DNA of 64,000 bases, taken from positions 28,051,960-28,115,959 of the forward strand of contig NC_092563.1 in assembly GCF_037975245.1 (NCBI RefSeq), given 5' to 3'. Shown here piece after piece: positions 1 through 15,998 of the stretch. Source of the stretch: Apostichopus japonicus (taxonomy: Eukaryota; Echinodermata; Holothuroidea; Aspidochirotida; Stichopodidae). Under the pieces are notes generated by a model. That model saw only the letters and a list, made by a program, of their open reading frames with translations, did not search any database and had not been told where the DNA came from. How positions within the stretch are numbered: the stretch's first letter is position 1; the number at the start of each line of letters is the position of its first letter. The translations under genes were made by a program, and so were the position numbers.

Positions 1-727
1 TATTTGTGGTGGTAGTTTGCTTCGCACCATTCTTACAAAGCCATGACATACACAAACATCATAGGATACCAGCCAACATAACATAAAGATCTTTGAGGCT
101 ACACTATTCGGTTGCTTCTCTTAATGAGTAAGTTATTAAACACTCAATCCAAGTCAAATCATTCTATGTCGCACTAATCTAACATCATATTTTATTATAT
201 CATTCCCAAACCTGACAAACTTGTTCCTTGTGTAAGTTTGGTGAACTTAAAAGCAGCTTTTGGAGTTGATTTTGATACAGTGTTTTATGCTGTTTTATAC
301 GGAAAAACCTCATAGCAATAAACCTCATTAGCTTGACTAGCCAAATTTGACTTGAAAAAGTGCCATCAAAGTCCAAAATGTAGACATGTTCATTATATTA
401 ACTGTGTTTGCTATGCTGCTATATGCTACCAAAAGCATGTGGATGACAAAATATTGAGCATCGAACCAACTTCTTTAAATACTGACTCATTAGCTTTCAT
501 TTGATGGAATAAACTAAACCAGTATCTTAATCTGATAAATTGCATTCCTTACTCTGGGTATTACCAGGAGGGTCTGGAGAAATTACTGACATAACTAAAA
601 ACAAACTGCCTAAAGTAACACATTATAAAGAATCCTAGTCTCTCCTGTTATGATTGAGTTTGGTAACACTGGACTGTGGAATATCAACAAGAATGCATCA
701 AGGTTTCCGAGGTGATTTCTATCTTAC
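1..727. other. Intronic or 3' flank of MTG2; no exon recognised
   Basis: The MTG2 exon ending at 728 has a good donor on the minus strand, so the transcript continues leftwards. I searched this stretch for the expected continuation (the DxPG motif of G3 and the NKxD motif of G4) on the minus strand and did not find it. It is probably intron, with the remaining exons beyond position 1. Confidence 0.5.
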
Positions 728-4392
<3,665 letters not shown>

Positions 4393-6080
4393 AATCAAGA
4401 TGATAAATCAAACTTTAGGTACCTTGAAAGAAATGAAGACAAAGTAATATAAAAATTTCTGTTCTCTTTGTTGTACTTGTATTTAAACAAAATACAAGGC
4501 CTCTTTAATGTAATTTTTAAATAGTTATAGGGATATTCTGGTGGCAGACAATATCATAAAGAAGCAAAACATTTTCAGCTGAACTGATGTGATGACATCA
4601 GTCAATATAGATGCTTTCACAAAATGCTAACAAACTTGAAAAATGTGTACATTTGCCATACAAAATGCTATGGGGATGCAGTTTTGACCAAAAGATTTTT
4701 TGTTAAGCAATTCAACTTCAGCCACAAGAATATCCCTTTAATCCCATATGTTTATCATGAAACTTAAAAATATGTCCAACACATGCAACTTCCATTCATA
4801 GTGAAATATCACCCACAACAGCTTTTATTTCACAGCTTCTGTACCAACTGGTAGAAAGTGGCAGTCACTCGAAAACAAGTCTAACTTCAATTGGAATTGA
4901 TGTTATACATTTAAGCATGGAATTGATGTTATACATTTAAGCATCACCGACGTTTGGGTCGCAACACATAGTTTGGGGGCCAGAGACCTAGATTGATACA
5001 TAATTAATTTTTATAGGCCTAAAAGTATGTGATACTAAAGCTACATTTTGCTTTGACTGTACTACATTCTGGAAAAATAACACATACCAAAGTTTGTGGG
5101 ACACAATACTTTTTTTTGCATTGGGTTAAACACTTAATAGTTCCCTACTTTGTTACAGTTTAGAAGTTAAAATCACACCGGCGCCTTGCTTTAGACTGAA
5201 AGTGATGGGTTAAGCAATTATTACATTATGCATCCCTGCATGTATTGCAGGTTCTTCAGTACATCGAATTATACTGTGCATGATTTATTTATACCGATGC
5301 TTCAGTGACAACCAGACATAGGCTATGCCTAGGCCTACAACTTCAAAGCTGCAAAGGATCACAATTGATATAACACAAATCAGACTTGAAATTAATTTGA
5401 AATATTGATCAAGTGAGTACGTTATGTTTAGAGATTTTTCTCACTTCACTGCTATCATTTAACCCATCTGAACACTTTTCAAAACTATAAATACACTGAT
5501 GACTGAAGGCGATGTACATTGTAGACATCATGTTGGTGAACATACCCCATTCCGCGAAATGCAGAGAACCAACGTGATCGTGTAGCCTATATTGACAAGA
5601 AACAATGAAGGGGCGGGGTGGGGGCGGGGTTGTTATAGAAAAACATGTTAAAACTCACACATAACGGAACCTGGCTAATGCAAAACACGGTTCAGCTGCC
5701 CAGCACTGCACATTAGAATCTTGCACTTAGGCTCCGACTCGATTCAACTCTGAGATTGGAGAGAAATGCTCACCGATGCGACATCATGTTATGCTTATGG
5801 CACGCCAAAAAATGTTTCTATCTGATTACCACAAGAATGCAATATTTGGGGTACCATCTTTAATGTAAACTTTAATTATAACTATTATTATTCCTTTTTT
5901 TTTGTTTCGTAATCGGCCGGTTATAGTTCAAGTTAAAATGCATGCATAAAATGAACGCAAAACAACTGTCACACGCGTGCACATTGATACGACATTCACA
6001 AAAAGCGGAGCCATGTGGCGGCTGCACAAAAACTTGTTTCATAGGGCAGACAGCACATCATAAAAAAAAATTACCCGAAA
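4393..6080. other. MTG2 upstream region without a recognised gene
   Basis: This should hold the MTG2 5' UTR and promoter on the minus strand, but no TATA or initiator element could be assigned. It is AT-rich with scattered short repeats, and no supported coding exon was seen on either strand. Confidence 0.5.
4892..4943. repeat. 26-bp perfect tandem duplication
   Basis: Two identical 26-base units (4892-4917 and 4918-4943), each starting TGGAATTGATG, lie just upstream of the MTG2 start. Confidence 0.9.
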
Positions 6081-6227
6081 GTTGTGCCGTATTCATGGGC
6101 GCCAATCCAGGGGGGGGGGACGGGGGGACACGTCCCCCCGCATTTCGATGGGTGGGGAAAACAATATCAAATGTCCCCACCCCCACACACATTCGGAAAA
6201 AGAGTAGTGTCTATTTGGTTAGGGCTT

Positions 6228-6683
6228 ACACATCTCAGGATTCATATCATCGAATATCACTCAATGTTGCTGAATGGAGAATTCCACCCAGATCTCGTGA
6301 GTTGGTACCCTGAGCTCTCCGACAATCTTAAGCTCAGTCTGTCTTTCTTTCGAGGCCAATTCCAGTCGTCGTCGGTTGAAGGGTACAGATAAATATTCAA
6401 GTCGATGAATCCAGCGGTAGGGGCTATGTTTGGTGAAGTCGAAGCTCTCTTGCGGTTGCTCCTCGTCTCCTCCGGCAGTTCGACGGAAGCCGAGAAATCT
6501 TTTAGTGCTTTGAGGCGTTTGAAGACATGGCTACGGAGCACCATGACTCAACAGATGCTGAACCATGTGATGGTGTGCCATATTCACCGCGAACGTCTAG
6601 CCCAGTTGAAGCCTGAGGAGTTAGCAGAGAAGTTCGTTGGTTCCTTGGATTACAGACGCCGCATCTTCAGGCGATTCCAGTAG
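6228..6683 (+). pseudogene. hAT transposase C-terminal remnant
   Basis: One reading frame runs across this stretch with a single in-frame TAA at 6390-6392. Before the stop it reads SWYPELSDNLKLSLSFFRG. After it come an AEKSFSALRRLKTWLRSTM stretch and NHVMVCHIHRERL, the signature of the hAT dimerisation domain (Dimer_Tnp_hAT) that closes these transposases, ending in YRRRIFRRFQ and a stop. The DDE catalytic core is missing upstream, where the sequence turns into a poly-G region, so this is a 5'-truncated dead copy. It lies directly left of a non-autonomous hAT-like element (6909-7774). No host gene role is suggested. Confidence 0.85.
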
Positions 6684-6984
6684 AAAACTAGTGCGCTCCG
6701 TCAATATCATAAGAGATAGCACTTCATAGCTAGAGCCAAAGCTTGTACATAGTTGTTGTTTAGTTGTAGATGGTGTTTCAAAGACGGTGCCCGTTCCCTA
6801 ATATTGGGGAAATGAAATAGGGAGCATATTCCGTGGCAGCACATCCCATGTTACCTTGTTGTTGAGTGATACCGGAGTTTACTCCACAGTGGGAACACTG
6901 GGTACACGCAGGGACGTCGCTAGAGAGGGTGTGGGGGGTGTCTCACACCCAAACTTGGTAAAACTGACGAGAGTTGGAAAATTG

Positions 6985-7019
6985 GAGTGCGACAGTCGGA
7001 ATTTCCGACTGTCGCACTC
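6985..7019. repeat. Perfect inverted repeat, 17-bp arms, 1-nt centre
   Basis: GAGTGCGACAGTCGGAA is followed by one T and its exact reverse complement. It lies within the left part of the hAT-like MITE and could form a hairpin or cruciform. Confidence 0.9.
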
Positions 7020-7175
7020 TAGTTTATCGAGGCCTATTCATTTATTCCTGTGATTGTGCATGACCGTTTTCCTTGCCACTTTGAGAAATTGTATCTCGCG
7101 ATTCTTATACTCCACCGTACAAAACTTCGTATGATTTTGAAAACTCCATAAAAAAAGGCCTATTAGAACTACCAT

Positions 7176-7530
7176 CATAGGCGTAGGAGCCCAATTTGAT
7201 TTGGGGGGGGGGGGGGCTGTAACGACTTGCCCGAAAAATGTTACCCAAAATTTTCGCGCTACGCGCACGTTCCACATTTTAATTTGCATATTATATAGAC
7301 ATGCATCGGTTTTTACATCGCATGCAAATAACATACAATAATTTCCCGTCTTATTACCCTTCCATATTGGTTACAATTATTGGGGAAGTCGTTACAATAT
7401 TAATGGTAATATTTATATAAGTTTAAACACTGAAAAACACATTGCAAATAATCTTTCTTTCAGTAGGTGCCCGAAAAGTTATCAGCATATTGCCCGAATT
7501 TTCACAAAAATATTTGGTTGGGGTGGGGAC
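7176..7530 (+). repeat. Partial copy of the CATAGGCGTAGGAG element family
   Basis: It starts CATAGGCGTAGGAG and shares CTGTAACGACTTGCCCGAAA, the CGCG-rich segment, CATGCATCGG and TTCACAAAAATATTTGGTTG with the complete element at 14736-15130. The 3' inverted end is missing here. Confidence 0.75.
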
Positions 7531-7782
7531 TAATAAGTTTGTGAAATGAGTGCAAGTGGGTACAAATGCATCGAAAAAAAGTTCAGAACAAAAGTGCAGT
7601 CGCGAAAGATTGGGTGTCTGAATGACACTGACCGTATCGTTGACGAGTAGAGGGTGGGGGGGGGGGGTACAAAGCAGCAGTCGGAATTTTCTGGCTTGAA
7701 AATCCATCTAGTTGGATTTTCAGCCACTACACCACCCCCCCCCCCCCAATCTTCAGGCCTTAGCTACGTCCCTGGGTACACG

Positions 7783-8349
7783 GTGGTTACATAATACGCT
7801 CCGACCAGAATTCACCCGATTACCAGATGCAGATCCACCTAGCAACCGAGGTAACTTGCGTGAGGACTCCAACGAACAACCACTGATTTATTGTGATGCC
7901 TTCATCACTTTAGCCACCACTCACATGGGACCTATTCTAAGTCTGACGATACATGAGCATGTGTGAGGTCCTGAAAACATAATTAAAGTGGTTTGTCTTG
8001 CCATCCTTGTTTCAAATTTCATAGAAATGTATTCTTGTAGACCTAGCAAAATATTTAAACTGACACAGTCCCATTGGAAGTGTGTCACGGGTGGCATTAA
8101 AAGTCATTGGTGGTTTTACATGCTGGCGTGTGACGACTTTTGGCCAAATTTGCGCTAAGCTCAATATACGAACTCGGATCTGGGCTGTGCCTAATTAGTT
8201 AGTTATTTAAATTATTAATAATGGCGTATGAGGAAATGCACCTTTTTGTGGTATGATTCCCAGGACGGCAAGTCGAGAAACTCACATGCAGTCGCGGCGG
8301 ATATAGCTTCCTTCGCCTATATGTCCGGGGACATTTTGGGACATCGTTC
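7783..8349. other. No gene seen
   Basis: Spacer between two hAT-like elements. Short open frames show no family signature and no splice context. Confidence 0.4.
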
Positions 8350-8735
8350 CTATAGGCTAGGGGTGGGCAACCTACGGCCCGCGTGCCACATGCGGCCCGC
8401 CAGTGATTTTTTTGCGGCCCGTGAGATGTCTCAAGAAAAAGCAAAAATCAATCTATTTTACATAATCACAAAAAACGAACTAGCTGCTTAGAATTGATCT
8501 GCACTAATGATGCTGTCAGGTAGGTCTATTATCACCATTAATTATCAATTGGACTATATTGACATTATGTTTTTGTGAATGCAGATTAGTACACACATGA
8601 CCTATTGCTTGAACGTCCTCGGAAGCAACGGTTTGAAAGCAACAGCAGGTCGTTGGTTAGAAGCGGCCCTGTCAATCTTCCACTCCTAAAATCTGGCCCA
8701 TTCATTCAAAAAGGTTGCCCACCCCTGCTATAGGC
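8350..8735. mobile_element. hAT-like MITE with 8-bp target-site duplication (CTATAGGC)
   Basis: The element spans 8358-8727. The left end TAGGGGTGGGCAACCT and the right end AGGTTGCCCACCCCTG are inverted repeats with one mismatch at the tip. Exact 8-bp duplications CTATAGGC lie at 8350-8357 and 8728-8735. The GCGGCCCGC-rich start recalls non-autonomous hAT elements seen widely in animals. It has no coding capacity. Confidence 0.92.
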
Positions 8736-9070
8736 CTATATTTGAGGCCCTGGGGTCATTCCTGTACCGACTTGGTGCAATATAATGTGCCCATTTCGAA
8801 GTAAATTTATTCACAGATTGTTAGTTGTCATGGGTTTGAACAAATGAGGGGTATTCTATCCTGAAACATAGGCAAAATGGGGCTGGGGTTCCACTTCGCC
8901 ACATCATTTGTCAACTTGCACTGGGTTCTAATGTTCATGTCAATTGAAATCACTAATAAAAGAAATAATCCACCAAGAATAATGGTCGCATGAACTATAT
9001 TGCAGATTTCCTGAGTGACGAATTTGTATTTTTCTCCCGAAATCACGCAACTAGATGGCTGCTATCCAGC

Positions 9071-9168
9071 CTGGCAAGTGCCATCTCCAGCGATCTGGCA
9101 GGTATTCAAATCTGAAATTTTCTTGGTACGCTGCGCGCCAACCGATGGTGGCGCTCCGCTTAGATAGT
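9071..9168 (+). repeat. Dispersed ~100-bp repeat core, copy 1
   Basis: The core begins CTGGCAAGTGCCATCTCC and ends GCGCTCCGCTTAGATAGT, with the near-palindrome GCGCCAACC-ATGGTGGCGC inside. Seven more copies occur in the window. A poly-C run follows at about 9200. Confidence 0.85.
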
Positions 9169-10980
9169 ACTTACGGCCGGAATACTCGAATCGATTACGT
9201 CCCCCCCCCCCCCCCCCACGTTTCAAATCGGATTGACGGCCCTGGCCGTATGACAGTTATGTCTGAATAATCCTTCACAATAATGACTTTTTTATATTAC
9301 ATACATATGGCAGAATGAAGATCTCTGATATTATTTGACATACACATTGCTGATTAATAAGGTGTAAGCAAACAAAATTTAAGGTGTTCTTCAAAGAAAA
9401 GACGAGTTGCAGACTAACTGTGTCGATAGTATACGAATTCATTACAAATGTGTACATTTATGTTGTGTCGTCAAGAATATATACGTCTTGATGAATTCCG
9501 CCAAATTTTCGAGTTGCATTTTGCCAGTGGCAAAGTATTGTTGCTATTGTATTAATGCAAGGAAAATACAAGTTGCTTGCAATGACTTTCACTCTTTCAT
9601 AGAGGTTATTACCCTCTCATGCAATAGTGCACAATGCTTATTAAAGGTTGTATATGAGTGAACGTTATTATATTTTTTAGCATAATTTGGGCCAATACTG
9701 GTAACTGCATTTAATTATGATCATAGTTCAAGGACTGTGTAAAGGATTGTGTAAACTAAACATTTTGGGCACCTTACAACCACCCAAGGTACAGTGTGGC
9801 ATCACCAATATACACTTCACATCTATGTGATACTATGATGGATTCAACCATCTGAATGAACTGATTAAACTTAAGTAAGATGACCTGACGTCCCCGATCT
9901 CCGGGAACAGTCACCGGTTTTCTCGTACAAGTTTCAAGTTAAAAGATTTACGTACCTGGTCCCGGGAATATATCTTCAATCTATTCTTTAAGCTTTCTGT
10001 TCGTAGAGACAGCTTGAACTTAATAAAGTTGTGATTGTTTACAACAACAAACGTAAAGTTCATTCAAGCCACAGAGATAATTGTAACCCAGATCATTCGA
10101 TAGTTTCATAGCCTAAAATTCACATGAAAAGTATCACGATGCACTAAGTTTTCGTTTTCTTTAAGGGCATATCCTTGAAACAGAGAATTTCCACTTAAAC
10201 TCTCAGGAGATCATAAAAATGCCACCCCTCCTTAAATTTACAGTGTATATATATGTACTGACCAAGTTATGTAATCAATTGAAACAATTGTAGCGCACGT
10301 TTCGATACAATTCTTTACTTTTGGAACATCTATTTGAATGATAATTTGTGACAACAGACCGCCGATCGCATCGGACAACTCTAGTGTGCCTTTAGTTTCC
10401 TTAGGGTCGGGAGGGGAGGGGAGGACCTGTAAGGGAAACTTATTCCCTTACTCATAGGCTCGGCTCATGATGGAATTAGTTCATTTATTTTAACTCCTTT
10501 TCTTTCTGTCCTTACAAGATAGATGTTCTCTTAGCTATTTTAAAGCACAAAACACATATCAGAAAGAGGAATTACTCTGAAATTCACCGGCATCTCACCG
10601 GGTAAGCCCCTCGAAATGCAGGTTTTGAAATATCTCTCACCGGTTCTCTCATAGTGATTTGGAAACAGAAGAATCATAGAAGAATTCATCGGAAACAGTT
10701 GGAAGCACTTAATATTTTCAGATAGTGTTATTTTTGCTTCACTTTCTGCGGTTTTGAAGCCCAAAAATAAACTTAGTTTAGAAAGAAAATATTCCTCCGT
10801 CTTGAAAATAAAGAGTGAATGATTCGCCGCGTGCTCCAGTTTGTAGGATTCTTATGATCACATGATCAGTTATTGGTATTATTGTAAATAAATTCATCTG
10901 ACTTTTTGTAATCACAAAACCTATTTTATATGTTTTTTCTTTTTTTTGCCTTCTATGAAACAGACATAATGGCCCCAAGT
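9169..10980. other. No gene seen
   Basis: AT-rich non-coding sequence. All open frames are short and lack family signatures. Confidence 0.4.
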
Positions 10981-10982
10981 AA

Positions 10983-11253
10983 CATTTATCCATGCCCGTA
11001 TAGCCAGGAATTCTGTGTTAAAGGAGGGGCACCCACAATTTAAGAAGGGGGAACCCACAATTAAAGGAAGGACATCCACAATTGAAGGAGGGGGAATCCA
11101 CACTTAAAGGAGGGGCCCGCTCAATTTAAAGAGGGGCACTATATACTCACACATTATTGATGGTGACACAGATGGAGGCGGAGGCAGTAGTCTGCATGTG
11201 GAGGATGGGGGGGGGGGGGTTAGCTCCGGCCTGGCTACGAGCCTTCATTTATC
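10983..11253. mobile_element. MITE with internal minisatellite; 8-bp duplication (CATTTATC)
   Basis: Exact 8-bp direct repeats CATTTATC at 10983-10990 and 11246-11253 flank a 255-bp element. Its ends (CATGCCCGTATAGCCAGG, and AAGGCTCGTAGCCAGG on the other strand) are imperfect inverted repeats. The left half holds about six degenerate units of roughly 23-25 bp with the theme TTAAAGGAGGGGxACCCACAA. A poly-G run precedes the right end. Confidence 0.8.
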
Positions 11254-12350
11254 ATCATGGACAAATTGCGTGACTCATGCATAACCAAAGGGTACTCTGT
11301 TGTTTATGTGAAGCTAGATATCATGATTTGTTACATTGAGTTATTACTAGAATGGCTTAACATTAAACTTAACATTAACTATAACATTAGCATTAAGTCT
11401 TGTTCTAAGGTGCCGACGTCGTCATCATTTCGGCATTCAAGGTGCATTCCAGAGAGTTAGCATGTTGTAAAACTAAAAGAAAAAAAAGGAATAGTTAAAG
11501 AAACAATACTATAACAGGGCTAGACCTGTCACAACACAGGGAGTTATGTTGCAAGTCCCTGACTATAAGGCACTCAATTTATATTTAGTTATTGTTCTAT
11601 GACATACCACAACTACAATTCATTCCGTCGGAAGCATATCCATTAATACTGTTTAACAAATTATTTAATTTATCAAGAAATAATTGTTCAACCTTACATC
11701 CGGTGCTTTGAAGGACGACCATGTGTTCCTTCTCTCTTTTTTTGCCTAGTCATTCTTCAAATGGCTATACGGTATAATATCTATTATCATTTTCAGTTTT
11801 CTTGTTTGCTTTAAATTAATCACAAAGTGCCCACCCAGCCTCTTCCCGTTGCCATGCACTGTACCTGCATTCAGCAGTGTCTTCTTAATTCAATTTACAG
11901 AAAGGCGTGCAAAACAATGAAAGAAAACATACTGGTATCCAATAGCTATTATCGATTGTGACGTACATGTCGCAACTTCTGCAAAATATGTCGCAATGTA
12001 TACGAGAAGTAGTTCCGACCTTGCAAGCAAGTCTATACTGGTTTGCAGGGGAACCACCTACTTTCAAGCGAAAACGTTTGGTTGTCGTTTCCACGCTGTA
12101 AATAGCATTGAAGCGTATAAGCCAATATATTTAACCGACTACTACTTCTCATCAATGACATCAAATAATTAAAACAAGACTAATTAACGTAATAGAAACT
12201 ACATTACTTAGGCTATACAAGCAATCGGACTTACGCATATCGGACATCATGGAGGTGGGAGCAGTATGATATGGAAGCATTTTTAAGTGCAAGAATACAG
12301 TTAAGATTTTCTATAAATATGGAAGTCATTTTCATAAAAAATAATAAAAA
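11254..12350. other. No gene seen
   Basis: AT-rich spacer leading into a long microsatellite. No supported exon. Confidence 0.4.
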
Positions 12351-12357
12351 TAAAATA

Positions 12358-12371
12358 TAAATATATATATA

Positions 12372-12419
<48 letters not shown>

Positions 12420-12432
12420 CGCCAACCAACCA

Positions 12433-12472
<40 letters not shown>
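12358..12472. repeat. Compound (TA)n microsatellite
   Basis: Two (TA)n tracts (12358-12412, with a central GTGTG, and 12437-12472) are separated by a short CCAACCAACCAAC stretch. Very A/T-rich sequence follows to about 12600. Confidence 0.92.
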
Positions 12473-12476
<4 letters not shown>

Positions 12477-14140
12477 TAAAAATAAATAAAAATATATTAA
12501 TATGTAAAAAAATACTTAAAAAAATGAATATATAAGAAAAATTACAAAAATATAAAAAATGTAAAGAAAATATAAATATATCGAATAACAAGGGCATATT
12601 TTGAGATATGAAGAAGTTTACTCTAACGCTTTGAGTTATGCACCACTTTCGAACAGAATGTCAAAGCAAACATATTGAGTTGAACATATCGTAATCATGC
12701 GGTACAATAAGGGACCATGCATTAAGATGATACGTGGGAATATCATATTTTTCTGTCTTCCATCAAATTCGTAGCGATTCGAAAGATGAAATTAGACAAG
12801 CGCTTTAAAGTTTCACAAATGAAAAAAAAGACAAATTGTGGTAGTCGCATACATTCAGATTTCTGAGTTATAACTGACCTGCGGTATATAATTCTGTGTA
12901 AACTGTTTACTAGGCTGGTCAGAACCAGGGGCGCAACCACGGAGCGCAACCACGGGGCGCAACCACGTACACTCATGGGGGATTTTAGCCCTCCCACCAA
13001 CCCAGAATAAAATCAGGGCGGGGGGGGGGGGGAGGTTCAGCCATAAAATTCATAACTATAACATGTATGCATGTGCAGTAAACATAGAAAGAAGAAAATT
13101 CATCAAAAATATTTCAAACGTTGTTTAAAACTATAGCAGCATTTTCAATATAAGCACCGTTCATTTTACTTACATTTCTTGCATTTGGGACCCCTCCCAT
13201 ACTAGGTCCTTCCCCCGGACGACATTAAATCCTAGTCAGAATGATATCACTAAAGCTACAACCAAATTCCAATTACGCGTTCAATAATGACTAATTGAAA
13301 GTAAAAATTACTGAACAATTGTTTCTTCCGAATATCAAATGATTCAGAAGTTTATGTTAAGTACATTAGAAACCCAGCAGGTGATGAGTTCGTCAGTTTT
13401 CTTAATAAACACCCGCATATTTCGACAGTATGCCTACCATTATGTTGCTATACCTTCAGATATTGAGACGTCAGATCAAGCAGTTAGTGTTGAAAGCACG
13501 TATATAGGACAACAAGAAGTTAGCATCAGTTTTCCAGCAAAAAAAAAACTTCATTGTCCGTTTGCTTGAAGATCTGCCGATGAATCACCTAATACTTACT
13601 TTATGTTATTGGTGTACAATGTTAAAGTCCACCATAGAAAAGGAAATTAATTTCTAAATTGCTATAAATCTTTTCTATCATTTTCTACTTCATTGTTTTA
13701 TGTTACTAGAACAAAGATAATAATATTGACAGCAAAAGTAACATCAAAATAAAGCACTACGTATAACGCACACACACAATCGCTCCTCACACACAAAAAT
13801 ATTTTAACAGCCTGTAGCGATCCATTTCAGAGGAATGTCAAATGATTCATGATAATATTACTATACCCCTCCCTCCCCCACTCCCTCCCCCACCCCCTCC
13901 CCCTTTCCCTTCAACTGAAAAGAACCATTTCGTATACAGAACGTTGTGTTCTCATGTATCGCGTGACTTTGGGTTGCGGGGGCAAAGGTCACGTGGGAAT
14001 GTATATGTACAAGGTCAGTTCTCTTGTCCGAAAGAAATATGAATTTGAGACATTTTAGGATAATTTCTCTCTCTGACATGAATATTTGTGCTTAAAAAGT
14101 CACTATCATAAATGTAAGATATATCTAAATATCCGGTGTG
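12473..14140. other. No gene seen; small repeats only
   Basis: It contains three tandem copies of a GGGGCGCAACCACG-like unit near 12926-12970, a poly-G run at about 13020 and a CT-rich tract at 13865-13912. No supported coding exon. Confidence 0.4.
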
Positions 14141-14144
14141 CCGT

Positions 14145-14290
14145 TGGGATCCAAAGCGCCGAAGTCGCAAGTTTCCTCTCTGTCGCGATGCTGCTAGTTT
14201 CATCAAAGGCGCCAAATTCGTCACTTGTTTCAAGGTCCAAGTACCACCGGTTGGATCACTCTACATGGACCGGTAGCAATTTATGCCACT
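14145..14290 (+). repeat. Dispersed repeat shared with 21335-21465
   Basis: Both places contain a GCGCC-rich block followed by GGTTGGATC, then CCGGTAGCA and TTTATG in the same order and spacing class. They are diverged copies of one unclassified repeat. Confidence 0.55.
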
Positions 14291-14427
14291 GCTTTGATGC
14301 AAATAGTTCTTTAGCTTTGAAGACGAAAAAGCTTGGTCGGATACCGGTAACACTTTAACAAAGGGTAAGATAAAAATAGGATTGGTTATGCGATTGCGTA
14401 AACTAAAGTGCTAAAGCGAGGAGGTAT

Positions 14428-14700
14428 AAGATGATGATGATGAGTTTAGTATTGAATGTAGACATCTGCAAGGAAGAAAGACAAACTTCAAAGGCTTGTT
14501 TTCGTGCATGTGTGTACTAACCAAGGTGCATATGATATATTCACATTCATCTTCGCAAATAAGTTTATCTACCACGACGAGATTTTCGGCCGGGGAAAAA
14601 AAGTTCCAGCCTCCACCGGGATTCGAACCCGGGCCTCCCGTTTTATATGCGGACACCCAAACCACTAGGCTTTGGACGCTGATTTTATGTCCAGAGGTTC
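14428..14700 (-). mobile_element. tRNA-derived SINE with (ATC)n tail
   Basis: On the minus strand the head reads AGCCTAGTGG (A-box-like), then GGGTGTCCGC, then GGGTTCGAATCCCGG (canonical B box/T arm). Non-tRNA body sequence and an (ATC)n tail near 14431-14445 follow. The RNA polymerase III promoter boxes and simple tail mark a SINE, not a functional tRNA gene: the anticodon arm is not well formed and the sequence continues far past the tRNA. Confidence 0.75.
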
Positions 14701-14727
14701 GAAACCGGTAAGGAAGGTCGTAATTTC

Positions 14728-15138
14728 ACTGTAGGCATAAGCGTATAGGAGTCCAATTTGTTGGGGGGGGGGGGCGGGGGGCTGTAACGACTTGCCCGAA
14801 AAATATAACCACCATTTTTTTCGCGATCCGCGCGCGCGTTCAACATCTTAATATGTATATCATATAGGCATGCATCGGCATACATCGCATGCCAATTACA
14901 TACAATCATTTGCCGTGTTATTACCCTTCCATATTGATTAGAATTTTGGGGGAAGTTGTTACAATAATAATGATCATATTAATATAAGTTTGAAAAACAC
15001 AAATTCCAATTTATTTTTCTTTCAGTAGGTGCCCGAAAAATTCTCAGCATATTGCCCGAATTTTCACAAAAATATTTGGTTGGGCACTGCATCCCCCGGC
15101 CCCCCCCCCCCTCCCCCTCCTACGCCTATGACTGTAGG
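14728..15138. mobile_element. MITE with 8-bp target-site duplication (ACTGTAGG)
   Basis: The element spans 14736-15130, from CATAAGCGTATAGGAG to CTCCTACGCCTATG. The ends are inverted repeats and exact 8-bp copies of ACTGTAGG flank them (14728-14735 and 15131-15138). The interior includes poly-G near the left end, poly-C near the right end and a CGCGCGCG stretch. Open frames are P-rich artefacts of the poly-C run. Most of it is copied again in the tandem duplication that follows. Confidence 0.88.
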
Positions 15139-15998
15139 CGTTTGTCACCTGTATCGAACAATACTAGTTCTATTTACGTGACATTTTGCCTTACTCTAGG
15201 GATCAAACATGATGCCAACCAACTCGAAATCATTTGCGATTCCTAAAGCCGGATCTCGACAGAGATCCGGAAATATATATATATATACCTAGAAAAATAT
15301 ACCCTCCTAGAAAATTACGTGCGGAAGTGTGATTTAAATGGGTGTGGTAAATGTCTCATTAGCAAATGTTTTGATTTTCCTCAAAACATATGTAACGACT
15401 TGCCCGAAAAATATAACCACCATTTTTTTCGCGATCCGCGCGCGCGTTCAACATCTTAATATGTATATCATATAGGCATGCATCGGCATACATCGCATGC
15501 CAATTACATACAATCATTTGCCGTGTTATTACCCTTCCATATTGATTAGAATTTTGGGGGAAGTTGTTACAATAATAATGATCATATTAATATAAGTTTG
15601 AAAAACACAAATTCCAATTTATTTTTCTTTCAGTAGGTGCCCGAAAAATTCTCAGCATATTGCCCGAATTTTCACAAAAATATTTGGTTGGGCGCTGCAT
15701 CCCCCAGCCCCCCCCCCTCCCCCTCCTACGCCTATGACTGTAGGCGTTTGTCACCTGTATCGAACAATACTAGTTCTATTTACGTGACATTTTGCCTTAC
15801 TCTAGGGATCAAACATGATGCCAACCAACTCGAAATCATTTGCGATTCCTAAAGCCGGATCTCGACAGAGATCCGGAAATATATATATATATACCTAGAA
15901 AAATATACCCTCCTAGAAAATTACGTGCGGAAGTGTGATTTAAATGGGTGTGGTAAATGTCTCATTAGCAAATGTTTTGATTTTCCTCAAAACATATG
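14783..15998. repeat. 608-bp near-identical tandem duplication
   Basis: Sequence from TGTAACGACTTGCCCG at 14783 repeats from 15391. The units are 14783-15390 and 15391 to about 15998. I see only a G/A difference or two around GGGC(A/G)CTGC and the length of the poly-C run, so the event is recent or an assembly artefact. Each unit carries the right part of the MITE plus 250 bp of 3' flank with a short (TA)n. Confidence 0.93.

Larger units (their letters stand above)
6901..7782. mobile_element. hAT-like MITE with 8-bp target-site duplication (GGTACACG)
   Basis: The element spans 6909-7774. Its ends are inverted: the left reads CAGGGACGTCGCTA and the reverse complement of the right reads CAGGGACGTAGCTA. 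Perfect 8-bp direct repeats GGTACACG flank it at 6901-6908 and 7775-7782. The 8-bp duplication and CAGGG termini are typical of hAT transposons. It encodes nothing recognisable. Inside are a 17-bp-arm perfect palindrome (6985-7019) and, from 7176, a copy of the repeat that forms a separate element at 14736-15130, so a nested insertion is likely. Confidence 0.9.
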
